DNA from: Pseudomonas sp. LD120
GTDB taxonomy: Bacteria > Pseudomonadota > Gammaproteobacteria > Pseudomonadales > Pseudomonadaceae
Reading direction: 5' to 3'
Assembly: GCF_009861525.1 (NCBI RefSeq)
Contig: NZ_WVHL01000001.1
Coordinates: forward strand, 434,001-498,000
DNA: 64,000 nt
Shown: positions 45,090 to 53,488 of the stretch, piece after piece
How the letters are laid out: each line of letters begins with the position of its first letter
Position numbering within the stretch: the stretch's first letter is position 1
Position numbers and translations under genes: made by a program
The notes under the pieces: generated by a model
Databases searched by the model: none
What the model saw: only the letters and a program-made list of their open reading frames with translations
Told to the model about the DNA's origin: nothing

Positions 45090-45566
45090 ATGCCTGCCCT
45101 GAACACCTACAGCACCCGCATCGTCAGCGATTGGGTCGACTACAACGGCCATCTGCGCGATGCCTTTTACCTACTGATCTTCAGCTACGCCACCGATGCC
45201 CTGATGGATCGACTGGGGCTCGACAGCGACAACCGCGAAGCCAGCGGCCACTCGCTGTTCACCCTGGAACTGCACCTGAACTACCTGCACGAAGTGAAGC
45301 AGGGCACCGAGGTCCAAGTGCGCACCCAGATCATCGGCCACGACCGCAAGCGTCTGCACCTGTATCACAGCCTGCACAGGGCCGGTGATCACCAGGAGCT
45401 GGCCGGCAACGAGCAGATGCTGCTCCACGTCGATCTGGCCGGGCCGCGTTCGGCGCCGTTCAGCGAGCCGGTCCTGCAGCGCCTGCAAGCTCTGAGCGAC
45501 GAACAGGCCGATCTGCCGCGCCCCGCCTACATCGGCCGAGTCATCGGCCTGCCCGCAGCGCAATAG
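45090..45566 (+). CDS. cdhB: Betainyl-CoA thioesterase
   Basis: A 158-residue hot-dog-fold thioesterase. It begins TRIVSDWVDYNGHLRDAFYL, where the DYNGHL segment contains the catalytic Asp and active-site Asn. LYHSLHRAGDHQELAGNEQM is the core helix region. It should hydrolyse betainyl-CoA to glycine betaine and CoA, completing conversion of carnitine to betaine, which then enters the gbc/dgc pathway. The start follows a 109-bp repeat-like spacer. Confidence 0.9.
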   Translation: MPALNTYSTRIVSDWVDYNGHLRDAFYLLIFSYATDALMDRLGLDSDNREASGHSLFTLELHLNYLHEVKQGTEVQVRTQIIGHDRKRLHLYHSLHRAGDHQELAGNEQMLLHVDLAGPRSAPFSEPVLQRLQALSDEQADLPRPAYIGRVIGLPAAQ

Positions 45567-45591
45567 CCATCCGCCCGAAAAGGAGATCACC

Positions 45592-46752
45592 GTGAACACC
45601 GCCGCCCTTGCCGACTATCGCCGTTACCCGCTGACCAGCCCGTTAAGCGCCGTCCAGGTATTGCCGGACCGGGTTCAGGTGCGCTGGGCCGATGATCGCC
45701 TCAGCCCCTTTCACCATCAGTGGCTGCGGGACAACTGCCCCTGCGCGCAATGCGTCTACAGCGTGACCCGCGAACAGCTAGTGGAAATCATCGACGTCCC
45801 CGAAGACCTGGACTGCCTCGCAGCGCGCATCGATAGCCAGGGTTGCCTGTGCCTTGACTGGTCGGACGGCCACCAGAGTCGTTTCGACCCCGGCTGGTTG
45901 CGGGCCCACGCCTATGACCGGCAATCCCGCGAGGAACGCCGCACCAACAAGGCGCAGAGCCAGCTGTGGGACAGCCACCTGCAACTGCCGGTATTCGACT
46001 ATCAGTCCCTGATGGACGACCCCAAGGCGCTGCTGCAATGGCTGCTGGCCCTGCGCGACATCGGTCTGACCCAGGTGCGCGGCGCGCCCACCGAACCCGG
46101 CTCCCTGGCCCTGATCGCCCGGCGCATTGCGTTCATCCGCGAGAGCAACTTCGGCGTGCTGTTCAACGTGCAGTCCAAGGCCGACGCCGACAGCAATGCC
46201 TACACTGCCTTCAACCTGCCTTTGCACAGCGACCTGCCGACCCGCGAACTGCAACCGGGGCTGCAATTTCTGCATTGCCTGGTGAATGACGCCGAGGGCG
46301 GCGAAAGCATCTTCGTCGACGGTTTCGCCATTGCCCAAGCCTTGCGCCACGAAGACCCCGACGCCTTCCGCGCGCTGTGTGAAATACCGGTGGAGTTTCG
46401 CAACAAGGACCGCCACAGCGACTACCGCTGCCTGGCGCCGATCATTGCCCTGAATGCCCTGGGCGACGTGGCGGAAATCCGCATGGCCAACTTCCTGCGC
46501 GGTCCTTTCGACACCACCGAACAACAGATGCCCCGGCTGTATCGCGCCTACCGCCGTTTTATCGCCCTGACCCGCGAAGCCCGGTTCCGGGTGATCCGGC
46601 GCCTTGATCCGGGCCAGCTCTGGTGCTTCGACAACCGCCGCACCCTGCACGCGCGCAACGCCTTCGACCCGGCCAGCGGCGCCCGGCACTTCCAGGGCTG
46701 CTACATCGACCGCGACGAACTGCTCTCCAGAATCCTCGTCCTGCAACGCTGA
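45592..46752 (+). CDS. Gamma-butyrobetaine dioxygenase family enzyme
   Basis: A 386-residue Fe(II)/2-oxoglutarate oxygenase of the gamma-butyrobetaine/trimethyllysine group. The N-terminal zinc-binding part has WLRDNCPCAQCVYS. The catalytic domain has the HxD of LPLHSDLPTRE, the distal His in FDNRRTLHARNAF, and a 2-oxoglutarate-binding Arg in that region. It should hydroxylate gamma-butyrobetaine to L-carnitine, feeding cdhA. It starts with GTG 45592 after AGGAG. In the P. aeruginosa PAO1 operon this position is held, to my knowledge, by the acylcarnitine hydrolase hocS; here it is a dioxygenase. Confidence 0.88.
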   Translation: MNTAALADYRRYPLTSPLSAVQVLPDRVQVRWADDRLSPFHHQWLRDNCPCAQCVYSVTREQLVEIIDVPEDLDCLAARIDSQGCLCLDWSDGHQSRFDPGWLRAHAYDRQSREERRTNKAQSQLWDSHLQLPVFDYQSLMDDPKALLQWLLALRDIGLTQVRGAPTEPGSLALIARRIAFIRESNFGVLFNVQSKADADSNAYTAFNLPLHSDLPTRELQPGLQFLHCLVNDAEGGESIFVDGFAIAQALRHEDPDAFRALCEIPVEFRNKDRHSDYRCLAPIIALNALGDVAEIRMANFLRGPFDTTEQQMPRLYRAYRRFIALTREARFRVIRRLDPGQLWCFDNRRTLHARNAFDPASGARHFQGCYIDRDELLSRILVLQR

Positions 46753-46827
46753 TCCTCATGTCGCCAGCACTGGCTCCCGGTAGGAGCCGGCTTGCCGGCG
46801 AAACTGGCCGGCCAGCCTTCCACAGAC

Positions 46828-46863
46828 AAAAAAAGCCCCGATCAAGCCGTGACAGGATCGAGG
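46828..46863 (-). terminator. Intrinsic terminator for the DUF4952 gene
   Basis: On the minus strand CCTCGATC (46863-46856) pairs with GATCGGGG (46843-46836, one G-U), followed by CTTTTTTT. It is 140 bp after the stop of the minus-strand gene at 47003. Confidence 0.7.
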
Positions 46864-46953
46864 CAGGGACTACTGCTGAGGAGCTGCGGTGAGAAGGTGA
46901 CCAAACCATCACGACGCCAGCTGGGTTCAGTCTGCCGATTCGGCCCTGACTCC

Positions 46954-46992
46954 AGTTAGCCGAAAGCGACGTGTTCGTAGGTAAAAGGGCCA
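46954..46992. repeat. Left direct repeat of the decayed effector module
   Basis: AGTTAGCCGAAAGCGACGTG and the following 19 bases match 49266-49304 at 34 of 39 positions. Read on the minus strand both copies encode GPFTYE followed by a short ending and a stop, so they are probably leftovers of the 3' end of the same gene. They bracket the effector/immunity module. Confidence 0.65.
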
Positions 46993-47002
46993 GCGTCGCC
47001 CT

Positions 47003-47431
47003 TCAGACCTCCTCCGTATACAGCACCACCCTCACATAGAAATAGCCGATCTTGCCCCACTGCTCGCGCCGGCTATAGGGCGTCTCCTCGGACCCCATGC
47101 CGAGCTGATAGCGGCGCCCGGTGGTTTTATCCCTGTAATAGGTGAACCCCGTTGTTTCCCAGCCACAGCAGACAAACTTCAAATAGCTCGCCTCCCCCGA
47201 TAGACGCTGCAGATAGCGCTCCATCTCATAGGCATGCCTGCCTTCAACCCGATAGGTGGCGGTCAGCGGTGACCCTTGATACTGCGGTGCGGATTCACAC
47301 CCGACAAACTCGAGAACCTGCGGTGGGTCGGCGGCGTCCCGCAGAAAGTCGGCACACTCGGGAGCGGCCCAGGCACCACTGGAAAACACCCACAACACAC
47401 CGGCCAGGCATCCTTTGAACAACGCTTTCAT
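47003..47431 (-). CDS. DUF4952 family secreted protein, possible T6SS immunity
   Basis: A 142-residue protein starting at ATG 47431 with a signal peptide (FKGCLAGVLWVFSSGAWAAP). It continues ECADFLRDAADPPQVLEFVG, ATYRVEGRHAYEMERYL and LKFVCCGWETTGFTYYRDKT, the pattern of DUF4952. A broken paralogue lies directly upstream (47575-47987), behind a broken effector-like gene. This context suggests these periplasmic proteins are immunity proteins against a cell-wall-acting T6SS effector; the role is inferred. This copy is intact. GGAG lies upstream of the start. Confidence 0.65.
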   Translation of the reverse strand: MKALFKGCLAGVLWVFSSGAWAAPECADFLRDAADPPQVLEFVGCESAPQYQGSPLTATYRVEGRHAYEMERYLQRLSGEASYLKFVCCGWETTGFTYYRDKTTGRRYQLGMGSEETPYSRREQWGKIGYFYVRVVLYTEEV

Positions 47432-47574
47432 CCACTGCAGCTCCACGGTTTCCGAGTGGGCGGTCGCCCTGCCGACAAAGCTCCATCGGCGTCGGATTAT
47501 TCCACTTATTGGAGGATCAGGAAAAATACGAAGTAAATCAGCTCATGAACATCCGGCCTTAAGCATGAACACCG

Positions 47575-47987
47575 TCAAAGGGGCTCTCTCAAGTGAACAA
47601 CCGAAATATAAAAGTATCCAATGTTGTCCCACTCCTCCCTTTTGTAGTGAATCGTTTCCTCAGAAGCCAATCTGATGTGATATCCAAGACCGGTACTTTT
47701 ATCTTCGTAGTAAGTCTCAGCTCTTACCTCCCACATACAGCAGGCAAACTTCACCCCCCTTGTACGCCCAACTCACGATGTAAATACTGTTCTACATCAT
47801 GCGCAATTTCTCCTTCTACTCGATAGATGGCTTTTAGTGGCGCACTTTGGCTCTTGGGCTTGGATTCACAACTGACAAACTCGATAGCGTTGGGTGGATT
47901 GGCAATAGTCCTCAGAAAATCTCCACACTCAGGCGACCCCGAGACACAATGTGAGCTCATCAGCAAAAAAAGCAGAACATACAGCAA
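47575..47987 (-). pseudogene. Frameshifted DUF4952 paralogue
   Basis: From ATG 47987 the frame reads a signal peptide (LYVLLFLLMSSHCVSGSPEC), then GDFLRTIANPPNAIEFVSCE and QYLHRELGVQGG, and stops. In the next frame it continues KFACCMWEVRAETYYEDKST, YHIRLASEETIHYKREEWDN and IGYFYISVVHLREPL to a stop at 47575. The break is at a run of six C (47754-47759, G on the coding strand); one extra base would restore a ~137-residue protein. It starts 17 bases after the effector-like pseudogene, in the place of a cognate immunity gene. A sequencing or assembly slip is possible. Confidence 0.75.
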
Positions 47988-48003
47988 GCATTATTTTCAC
48001 TCG

Positions 48004-48764
48004 TTACGCCTCAACGATCAGTTCACCAATAGACTTCCTTTTACTACCCGAAACATGCTTGCTAATAAGGCACTCATATAGCGAATTCCACTTGACCAGT
48101 TCATAACAAGTAACACTGCCCTCCGAAATGTGCCCGATGTGTATATATCGAATGCTATTAACGGCCGTCCCTTCCAATACAATGGAAAACCAGACATCTG
48201 TACAGTTAACTTGCCCAGGATGAGTACCTCTATAACCCGCAGTACTAATGTGCGCATGAGAATAGTCTGGCGCCATGATTCGATGCCTGCCAGGAGGTAT
48301 TGGCGTGTACCTCCCATCCCAGATGCTGTTAAGCGTAACCCGCGCATTCAAATCGCCAAAACGCGCTATGGCCCATTACTGCCGGAGTGAAAAACATTGA
48401 ATATCTGACTCAACGCCCTCTTGTAAATTGGCGAACTTCACCCTGACTGTTGCCCCAGCTTGTTCAGCCCCCACATCAGACATATATAAAGGAACGTTAC
48501 TGTTACTCAACGCCACGTCTTTACCGCCCCCCGTTACCGTCAAGCACCTTAAAAGGCGTATACCTACCATCAACTCTCAAAATGGCTGCCTTTGTATACT
48601 CACATAAAAACACCTTATCAAACCCATAAGAAAACACAGGCTTACACCTCCCCCCCTTCATCATCCGCTCGCCTCACATACGTGGCGGTCACACCAACAC
48701 GCTGTCCAGAGTTCGGCTCCCTGGTAGTAGCATGCAGATTGTTAGCCAGCACAATCTGATTCAT
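48004..48764 (-). pseudogene. Broken T6SS effector-like gene (L,D-transpeptidase-like)
   Basis: From ATG 48764 (AAGGAG upstream) the frame reads MNQIVLANNLHATTREPNSG and QRVGVTATYVRRADDEGG. It breaks at a C7 run (48650-48656) and continues CKPVFSYGFDKVFLCEYTKA. It breaks again at a C6 run near 48527 and continues KDVALSNSNVPLYMSDVGAE to SLRQ, then a TAA nonsense codon. It resumes in the same frame as WAIARFGDLNARVTLNSIWD, GRYTPIPPGRHRIM and HIGHISEGSVTCYELVKW. The last block resembles the active site of L,D-transpeptidase-like (YkuD/Tlde1-type) effectors, SxGC, with Ser instead of Cys. The reconstructed length is about 250 residues. Confidence 0.65.
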
Positions 48765-48774
48765 GAGCGACTCC

Positions 48775-49116
48775 TTAAACGACATCATCCGGTTCTATGC
48801 GAAGCAGTTCGCTCGCGTTGGTAAAAACACGTTGCGTCAATCCATTGGAGTCCGTTACATCCCGATAGACCTTCCCTCCCGGCGTCACAATCTTGTAGCT
48901 AAACCCGGGAACCGGTTCGCCTTCAGCGTCCAGCCGCTCAAACTGCTCGTTGTATGGCTGTTGAGTAGATCCACACGCGGTCTAGTCCCCCTCACGGGCA
49001 ACGGGCGATCCGTCAAAAATGACATCGGGCGATCCACTGACAATCGGGTTCACGCCATGCCCGGGAATCGGGCGGGCAGTGGGATCGGAGACACGAGCGG
49101 CGGGCTTCCCTGACAT
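48775..49116 (-). pseudogene. PAAR-domain protein, interrupted by TAG and internally shortened
   Basis: From ATG 49116 (AAGGAG upstream) the frame reads MSGKPAARVSDPTARPIPGH, NPIVSGSPDVIFDGSPVARE, GD, a TAG at codon 45, then TACGSTQQPYNEQFERLDAE, GEPVPGFSYKIVTPGGKVYR and DVTDSNGLTQRVFTNASELL. The first half is a PAAR repeat (the stop probably replaces Lys in GDKTACG). After CGS the second half of the PAAR fold is missing, and the sequence jumps to the transthyretin-like segment often found on VgrG- or PAAR-linked effectors. It is 10 bases upstream of the effector-like pseudogene, so the unit was PAAR adaptor, effector, immunity. Confidence 0.75.
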
Positions 49117-49265
49117 GATGATTGCTCCTTGTGAATGGCGTTCAGCGATTAGGCCTGAATCATTGCCCCATCTCTTATGCCGCCAGGAGCTGGGTCAAAT
49201 AAGGCAGAAACATCTGAAATACAAGTCAGATCCGTAGCTACACAACGACAGCGCCAATCGCATCG

Positions 49266-49304
49266 AGTTAGTCGAAAACGACCTGTTCATAGGTAAACGG
49301 GCCA
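49266..49304. repeat. Right direct repeat of the decayed effector module
   Basis: Imperfect copy (34/39) of 46954-46992. On the minus strand it reads GPFTYEQVVFD then a stop. It lies between the PAAR pseudogene and the next plus-strand gene, marking the right side of the module. Confidence 0.65.
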
Positions 49305-49387
49305 TCACGACAATCTGCCCTTGCCGCCACCCGGACGCCCTACCAGAATCGACTGACGACCACGCTCCCTGAACAAGGATAAAAGTC

Positions 49388-49651
49388 ATGATGCATGCGG
49401 ATTTGATTGACCAGGACGACCTGCTGGGACAACTCCGGGCCCTGGGTTTCGAAATGCCCGCAGGCGCCAGCGCCGAGCAGGCCTGCGAATGTGCGGTAAG
49501 GGGTTTGAGCGACGCGCGGGCCCAGGCGCTCAAGGGCATGGTGGAGCAGATGCTCACCGGCAATGCGACCATTCTGCCGGCGGTGCGCCAGGCCATCGAC
49601 CGTCAGTTGCTGCCGGCCCTGGCCGAATACCTGCAACACAAGCGCGCGTGA
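49388..49651 (+). CDS. Small conserved hypothetical protein
   Basis: An 87-residue acidic, mostly helical protein (MMHADLIDQDDLLGQLRALG, ASAEQACECAVRGLSDARAQ, AIDRQLLPALAEYLQHKRA) with no signal peptide or membrane span. AAGGAT precedes the two adjacent ATG codons (49388, 49391). I recognise no family. Codon use is that of the GC-rich backbone, unlike the module to its left, so it is probably a resident gene. It lies 66 bp upstream of the acetyltransferase pseudogene on the same strand. Confidence 0.65.
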   Translation: MMHADLIDQDDLLGQLRALGFEMPAGASAEQACECAVRGLSDARAQALKGMVEQMLTGNATILPAVRQAIDRQLLPALAEYLQHKRA

Positions 49652-49717
49652 ATGTCCCCAATGCCTGAGTCGGTTGCTAGAGCCCGCTTTCCCCAGACCG
49701 ACACAGGCAATTTCCTC

Positions 49718-50164
49718 ATGATCCGCATTCAACCCGGCGTCCTCAGCGAACAATCCGCTTGATTGCCATTGCGCCAGGACCTATGGCCCGACTGTTCGCC
49801 GCAAGAATACCAAGCTGAAATCCGGCACATGTTGGCGCAGCCCCAGCGCTATGGCTGCTGGCTGGCCCATGGGCCAAAGGGTGCGGTGGCGGAACTGGCC
49901 GAGGCGGCGTTGCGCCGCGACTACGTCAACGGCACCGACAGCTCGCCGGTGGTCTTTCTCGAAGGCCGCTATGTAGCGCCCGCGTACCGCCGCCTTGGCA
50001 TCGCCCAGCGCCTGATCGAGCAGGTGGCTACATGGGGACACCAACAAGGCTGCGTGGAACTGGCTTCGGATACCAGCCTGGACAATCTGCCCAGCCAGAC
50101 CCTGCACAACGCGCTGGGTTTGGAGGAAACCGAGCGCGTGGTGTATTTCAAGAAACGCCTGTGA
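49718..50164 (+). pseudogene. AAC(6')-like N-acetyltransferase gene with in-frame TGA
   Basis: ATG 49718 reads MIRIQPGVLSEQSA, then TGA at 49760-49762, and continues LPLRQDLWPDCSPQEYQAEI to the stop at 50164 in the same frame. In aminoglycoside 6'-N-acetyltransferases this region is typically WxxLRxxLWPD, so TGA most likely replaces TGG (Trp). The GNAT core is otherwise intact, with the acetyl-CoA loop PAYRRLGIAQRLIEQV. Re-initiation at TTG 49763 would give 133 residues lacking the first strand. It ends directly against gbdR. Natural substrate unknown. Confidence 0.75.
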
Positions 50165-51268
50165 CTACAGGCGCACGCTGGCGAATGTCGACTCGTTGCG
50201 CGCCTGGCTCAGGGCCGATATCGGGCCGGACAGCGGCGCCAGGACCATGGCTTGCGGCAACGGCATCATCGCCACTTGCTGGGTGGTGTTGGAGCCAACG
50301 CGCTCATCTCGCGGTGGAATGCCGAAGTATTCGCGGTAGCACTTGGAGAAGTGCGGCGTAGAAACGAAACCGCAGACCGAAGCCACCTCGATAATCGACA
50401 TCGGCGTTTGCTTGAGCAGTTGCCGCGCGCGGATCAGCCGCAGCTTGAGGTAGTAACGCGATGGCGAACAGTGCAGGTATTTCTGGAACAACCGCTCCAG
50501 TTGGCGCCGGGACACGGCGACGTACACCGCCAGTTCGTCGAGGTCGATCGGCTCTTCGAGGTTGGCCTCCATCAACGCGACGATTTCCTGAAGCTTGGGC
50601 TGGTTGGTGCCGAGCATGTGCTTGAGGGGCACGCGCTGGTGATCCTGTTCGTTGCGGATGCGCTCATAGACGAACATTTCCGAGATCGCCGCCGACAGCT
50701 CGCGGCCGTGATCACGGCTGATCAGGTGCAGCATCATGTCCAGCGGCGCGGTGCCGCCGGAGCTGGTGAAGCGGTTACGGTCGAGGGTGAACAGGCGCGT
50801 GCTCATGGCCACCCGCGGGAAAGCTTCCTGCATCGACGCCAGGCATTCCCAGTGCACACTGCAATCAAAACCATCCAGCAGGCCGGCGCACGCCAGGGCC
50901 CAACTGCCGGTGCACACCGCGCCGAGACGACGAGACTGGCGGGCCTGACTTTGCAACCAGGTCACATGCTCGCGGGTCACGGAGCGCTGGATACCGACGC
51001 CGCCGCAGACGATGACGGTGTCGAGGCTGGGCGCTTTGTGTACCGAGGCATCGGGGGTGATTTGCAAGCCATCACTGGCCCAGACCTGACCGCCATCGAC
51101 GCTGAGGGTGGTCCAGCGATACAACTCGCGACCGGACAGCTGGTTGGCCATGCGCAGGGGTTCGACTGCGGAGGCCAGGGAAATCAGCGTGAAATTGTCC
51201 AGCAGCAGAAAGCCGATGGATTGAGGCGCACGGTTCTGGGGTTGAGCCCCGGAGTTGAACGACGTCAT
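50165..51268 (-). CDS. gbdR: Glycine betaine/dimethylglycine-responsive regulator GbdR
   Basis: A 367-residue AraC-family activator with an N-terminal DJ-1/PfpI-like sensor (SIGFLLLDNFTLISLASAVE, RLGAVCTGSWALACAGLL) and a C-terminal AraC domain (LDELAVYVAVSRRQLERLFQ, SIIEVASVCGFVSTPHFSKC). In P. aeruginosa it responds to glycine betaine and dimethylglycine and activates gbcA, gbcB, the dgc genes, sdaB, cbcXWV and others, all of which are in this window. It has a ~40-residue tail after the DNA-binding domain. It resembles CdhR in plan, and both are proposed to use GCGACC half-sites. Confidence 0.94.
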   Translation of the reverse strand: MTSFNSGAQPQNRAPQSIGFLLLDNFTLISLASAVEPLRMANQLSGRELYRWTTLSVDGGQVWASDGLQITPDASVHKAPSLDTVIVCGGVGIQRSVTREHVTWLQSQARQSRRLGAVCTGSWALACAGLLDGFDCSVHWECLASMQEAFPRVAMSTRLFTLDRNRFTSSGGTAPLDMMLHLISRDHGRELSAAISEMFVYERIRNEQDHQRVPLKHMLGTNQPKLQEIVALMEANLEEPIDLDELAVYVAVSRRQLERLFQKYLHCSPSRYYLKLRLIRARQLLKQTPMSIIEVASVCGFVSTPHFSKCYREYFGIPPRDERVGSNTTQQVAMMPLPQAMVLAPLSGPISALSQARNESTFASVRL

Positions 51269-51685
51269 CGCGATATCTCCTCACACAAAGCGGGTGATGG
51301 CCTCAGGCGGAGGCTCTTTTTATGTGCCCTGAAACGCAAAAGAGGCGGGCTTGATACTCACAGAGCAATTGCCATGCCTAAAGTTGAATGGGTATTCAAT
51401 AACTTCTAAAAACGACATCCCGAAGCGTCTATATAGCCCTTGTCATTGTGCGGATAAGAAATGCCGGATAACCCGGCCGACAGAAGCAGGACCCGGGCAC
51501 TGAGCAGTTAGGTAGCACTTATGCGGCCGGTTCGTCGCGCCGAGAGCGGCAGGTGTAACTCAACGCACAACCGGCCGCAGACGGCCATCTGTCCGCGACT
51601 CGGCTGGTGACTTGTCTATTCACGACGCGCTAAAAGGTGGCGTCAGTCCTCGACCGTGAGCGATTTGCGCGCGTTCACGCGTCCC
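51269..51685. other. gbdR promoter region and spacer to sdaB
   Basis: No gene is supported in these 417 bp. A palindrome TTGAATGGGTATTCAA (51384-51399) lies about 115 bp upstream of gbdR and could be an operator. The rest shows no recognisable motif. Confidence 0.4.
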
Positions 51686-53062
51686 TCAGCACTCCACCGC
51701 ACTCACCGCCAACCCGCCCCGCGAGGTTTCTTTGTATTTGTCATGCATGTCCGCGCCGGTATCGCGCATGGTGCGGATCACCCGGTCCAGGGAGATGAAG
51801 TGCTGACCGTCGCCGCGCAAGGCCATCTGAGCGGCATTGATCGCCTTTACCGCGGCGATCGCATTGCGCTCAATGCACGGCACTTGCACCAGCCCGCCCA
51901 CCGGGTCACAGGTCAGGCCCAGGTTGTGTTCCAGGCCGATTTCCGCGGCGTTACACAGCTGTTCCGGCGTCGCGCCGAGAATTTCCGATAGCCCGGCCGC
52001 CGCCATGGCACAGGCTGACCCGACTTCCCCCTGGCAGCCGACTTCAGCGCCCGAGATCGAAGCGTTCTTTTTACACAGGATGCCGATCGCCGCCGCGCTG
52101 AGGAAAAAGTCCACGACGTTGGCTTCGGTCACGTCTTCGCTGAACTTCATGAAGTAATGCAACACTGCCGGAATGATGCCCGCCGCGCCGTTGGTGGGGG
52201 CGGTGACCATGCGCCCACCGGCGGCGTTTTCTTCATTCACCGCCAGGGCGAACAGGTTGACCCATTCCATGGCGCTCAAGGTCGAGCCGATCACGTTGGG
52301 CTTGTTCAACTCCTGCAGGCTGCGATGCAATTTGGCCGCGCGACGGCGCACATTGAGCCCGCCCGGCAGGATGCCTTCGTGCTTGAGGCCCTGCTCCACG
52401 CACGCTTGCATGGCCCGCCAGAGTGTCATCAGGCCGCTGCGGATTTCCTCCTCTGAACGCCAGACCTTCTCGTTGGCCATCATCAGTTCGGCGACCCGCA
52501 GATTGTGCTGCTGACACAAACCGAGCAATTGCACCGCGCTGGAAAAATCGTAAGGCAGTTCGCTGCGATCCAGGTCCGCCACACCGCTGTTGGCCTGAGC
52601 CTGGTCGACGACAAAACCACCGCCTACCGAATAGTAAGTGTCGCGGTGCAACAGGCCACCCTCGCCCTCGGCGATCAGGGTCATGGCGTTGGGGTGAAAG
52701 GGCAGGTTTTCGTCCACCAGTTGCATGTCCCGGGACCAGATGAAAGGCACCGGCAGGCGTCCGTCCAGCCACAGTGTGTCGGTTGCGCGCAGTTGCTGGA
52801 TGTGGCCGCCGATCAGCGACGGATCGATCGCGTCCGGCCACTCCCCCATCAAGCCCATGATCACCGCGTTGTCGCTGCCGTGGCCGATGCCGGTGGCGGA
52901 CAATGAACCAAAAAGCTGAACCTCGATACGCTGCACCGATTCCAACACCTGTCGTTCCTTTAATGCCTGGACGAACAACGCCGCGGCACGCATTGGTCCA
53001 ACTGTATGGGAACTGGAAGGCCCGATACCTATCTTAAACAAGTCGAAAACACTGATAGCCAT
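51686..53062 (-). CDS. sdaB: L-serine ammonia-lyase
   Basis: A 458-residue single-chain, iron-sulfur L-serine dehydratase that converts serine to pyruvate and ammonia. The beta domain has FDLFKIGIGPSSSHTVGPMR. The alpha domain has APTNGAAGIIPAVLHYFMKF, ISGAEVGCQGEVGSACAMAA and LTCDPVGGLVQVPCIERNAI, with the three Cys cluster ligands. It links betaine breakdown (betaine to glycine to serine) to central metabolism. It is known to be GbdR-controlled in P. aeruginosa. It is divergent from cbcX; the 426-bp spacer contains tandem GCGACC half-sites. Confidence 0.93.
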   Translation of the reverse strand: MAISVFDLFKIGIGPSSSHTVGPMRAAALFVQALKERQVLESVQRIEVQLFGSLSATGIGHGSDNAVIMGLMGEWPDAIDPSLIGGHIQQLRATDTLWLDGRLPVPFIWSRDMQLVDENLPFHPNAMTLIAEGEGGLLHRDTYYSVGGGFVVDQAQANSGVADLDRSELPYDFSSAVQLLGLCQQHNLRVAELMMANEKVWRSEEEIRSGLMTLWRAMQACVEQGLKHEGILPGGLNVRRRAAKLHRSLQELNKPNVIGSTLSAMEWVNLFALAVNEENAAGGRMVTAPTNGAAGIIPAVLHYFMKFSEDVTEANVVDFFLSAAAIGILCKKNASISGAEVGCQGEVGSACAMAAAGLSEILGATPEQLCNAAEIGLEHNLGLTCDPVGGLVQVPCIERNAIAAVKAINAAQMALRGDGQHFISLDRVIRTMRDTGADMHDKYKETSRGGLAVSAVEC

Positions 53063-53291
53063 TGCTGCGTAACTCCTCGATGAGCACAGTCCGGGCGCTC
53101 AAAACACCCACTGACGGAGCTGCTACGCTCAAGCTGCAATCCGCCGAGAAGTGCGCATCATCGGGCTTTTACAACGCCTCACGGCGTCTGACACCGACCC
53201 ACTCATGCCCACCAACGCCGCCAGGCGACAGCCTCGGGTTCTGGGCGTTTTTAGCGGTGCAGATGCAGGGTAAATGCTTGAAAAACACTGT

Positions 53292-53357
53292 ATGCGACCT
53301 CACCGACACTAGATGCGACCCTCCCTGTACTGGATACGACGCACCCGGTAGGCGACA
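53292..53357. promoter_or_regulatory. Tandem 21-bp repeats: candidate GbdR operator
   Basis: ATGCGACC (53292), ATGCGACC (53313) and ATACGACG (53334) are spaced exactly 21 bp apart, and a fourth weaker AGGCGACA starts at 53350. The repeat units also share later positions (CNCC, ACT). Face-of-helix spacing fits an AraC-type activator. The site is 132 bp before the cbcX start and 230 bp from sdaB, so it could serve both. Confidence 0.6.
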
Positions 53358-53488
53358 GTTTTTCACTGGTACATGATCAGTCTCGACTCGATTGCAAGGC
53401 ACGGTGGTAGAGCTGTTCCCGACACACCAACCGCCACACATATAAGCGCGGTCCAAACGCCGCCATAAAATCCAGGAGTCCCCGCTTT

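Noticed and set aside
46801..46925. tRNA or integron attC site
   Set aside because: The inverted repeat here is better explained as an intrinsic terminator on the minus strand; no cloverleaf or integrase is present.
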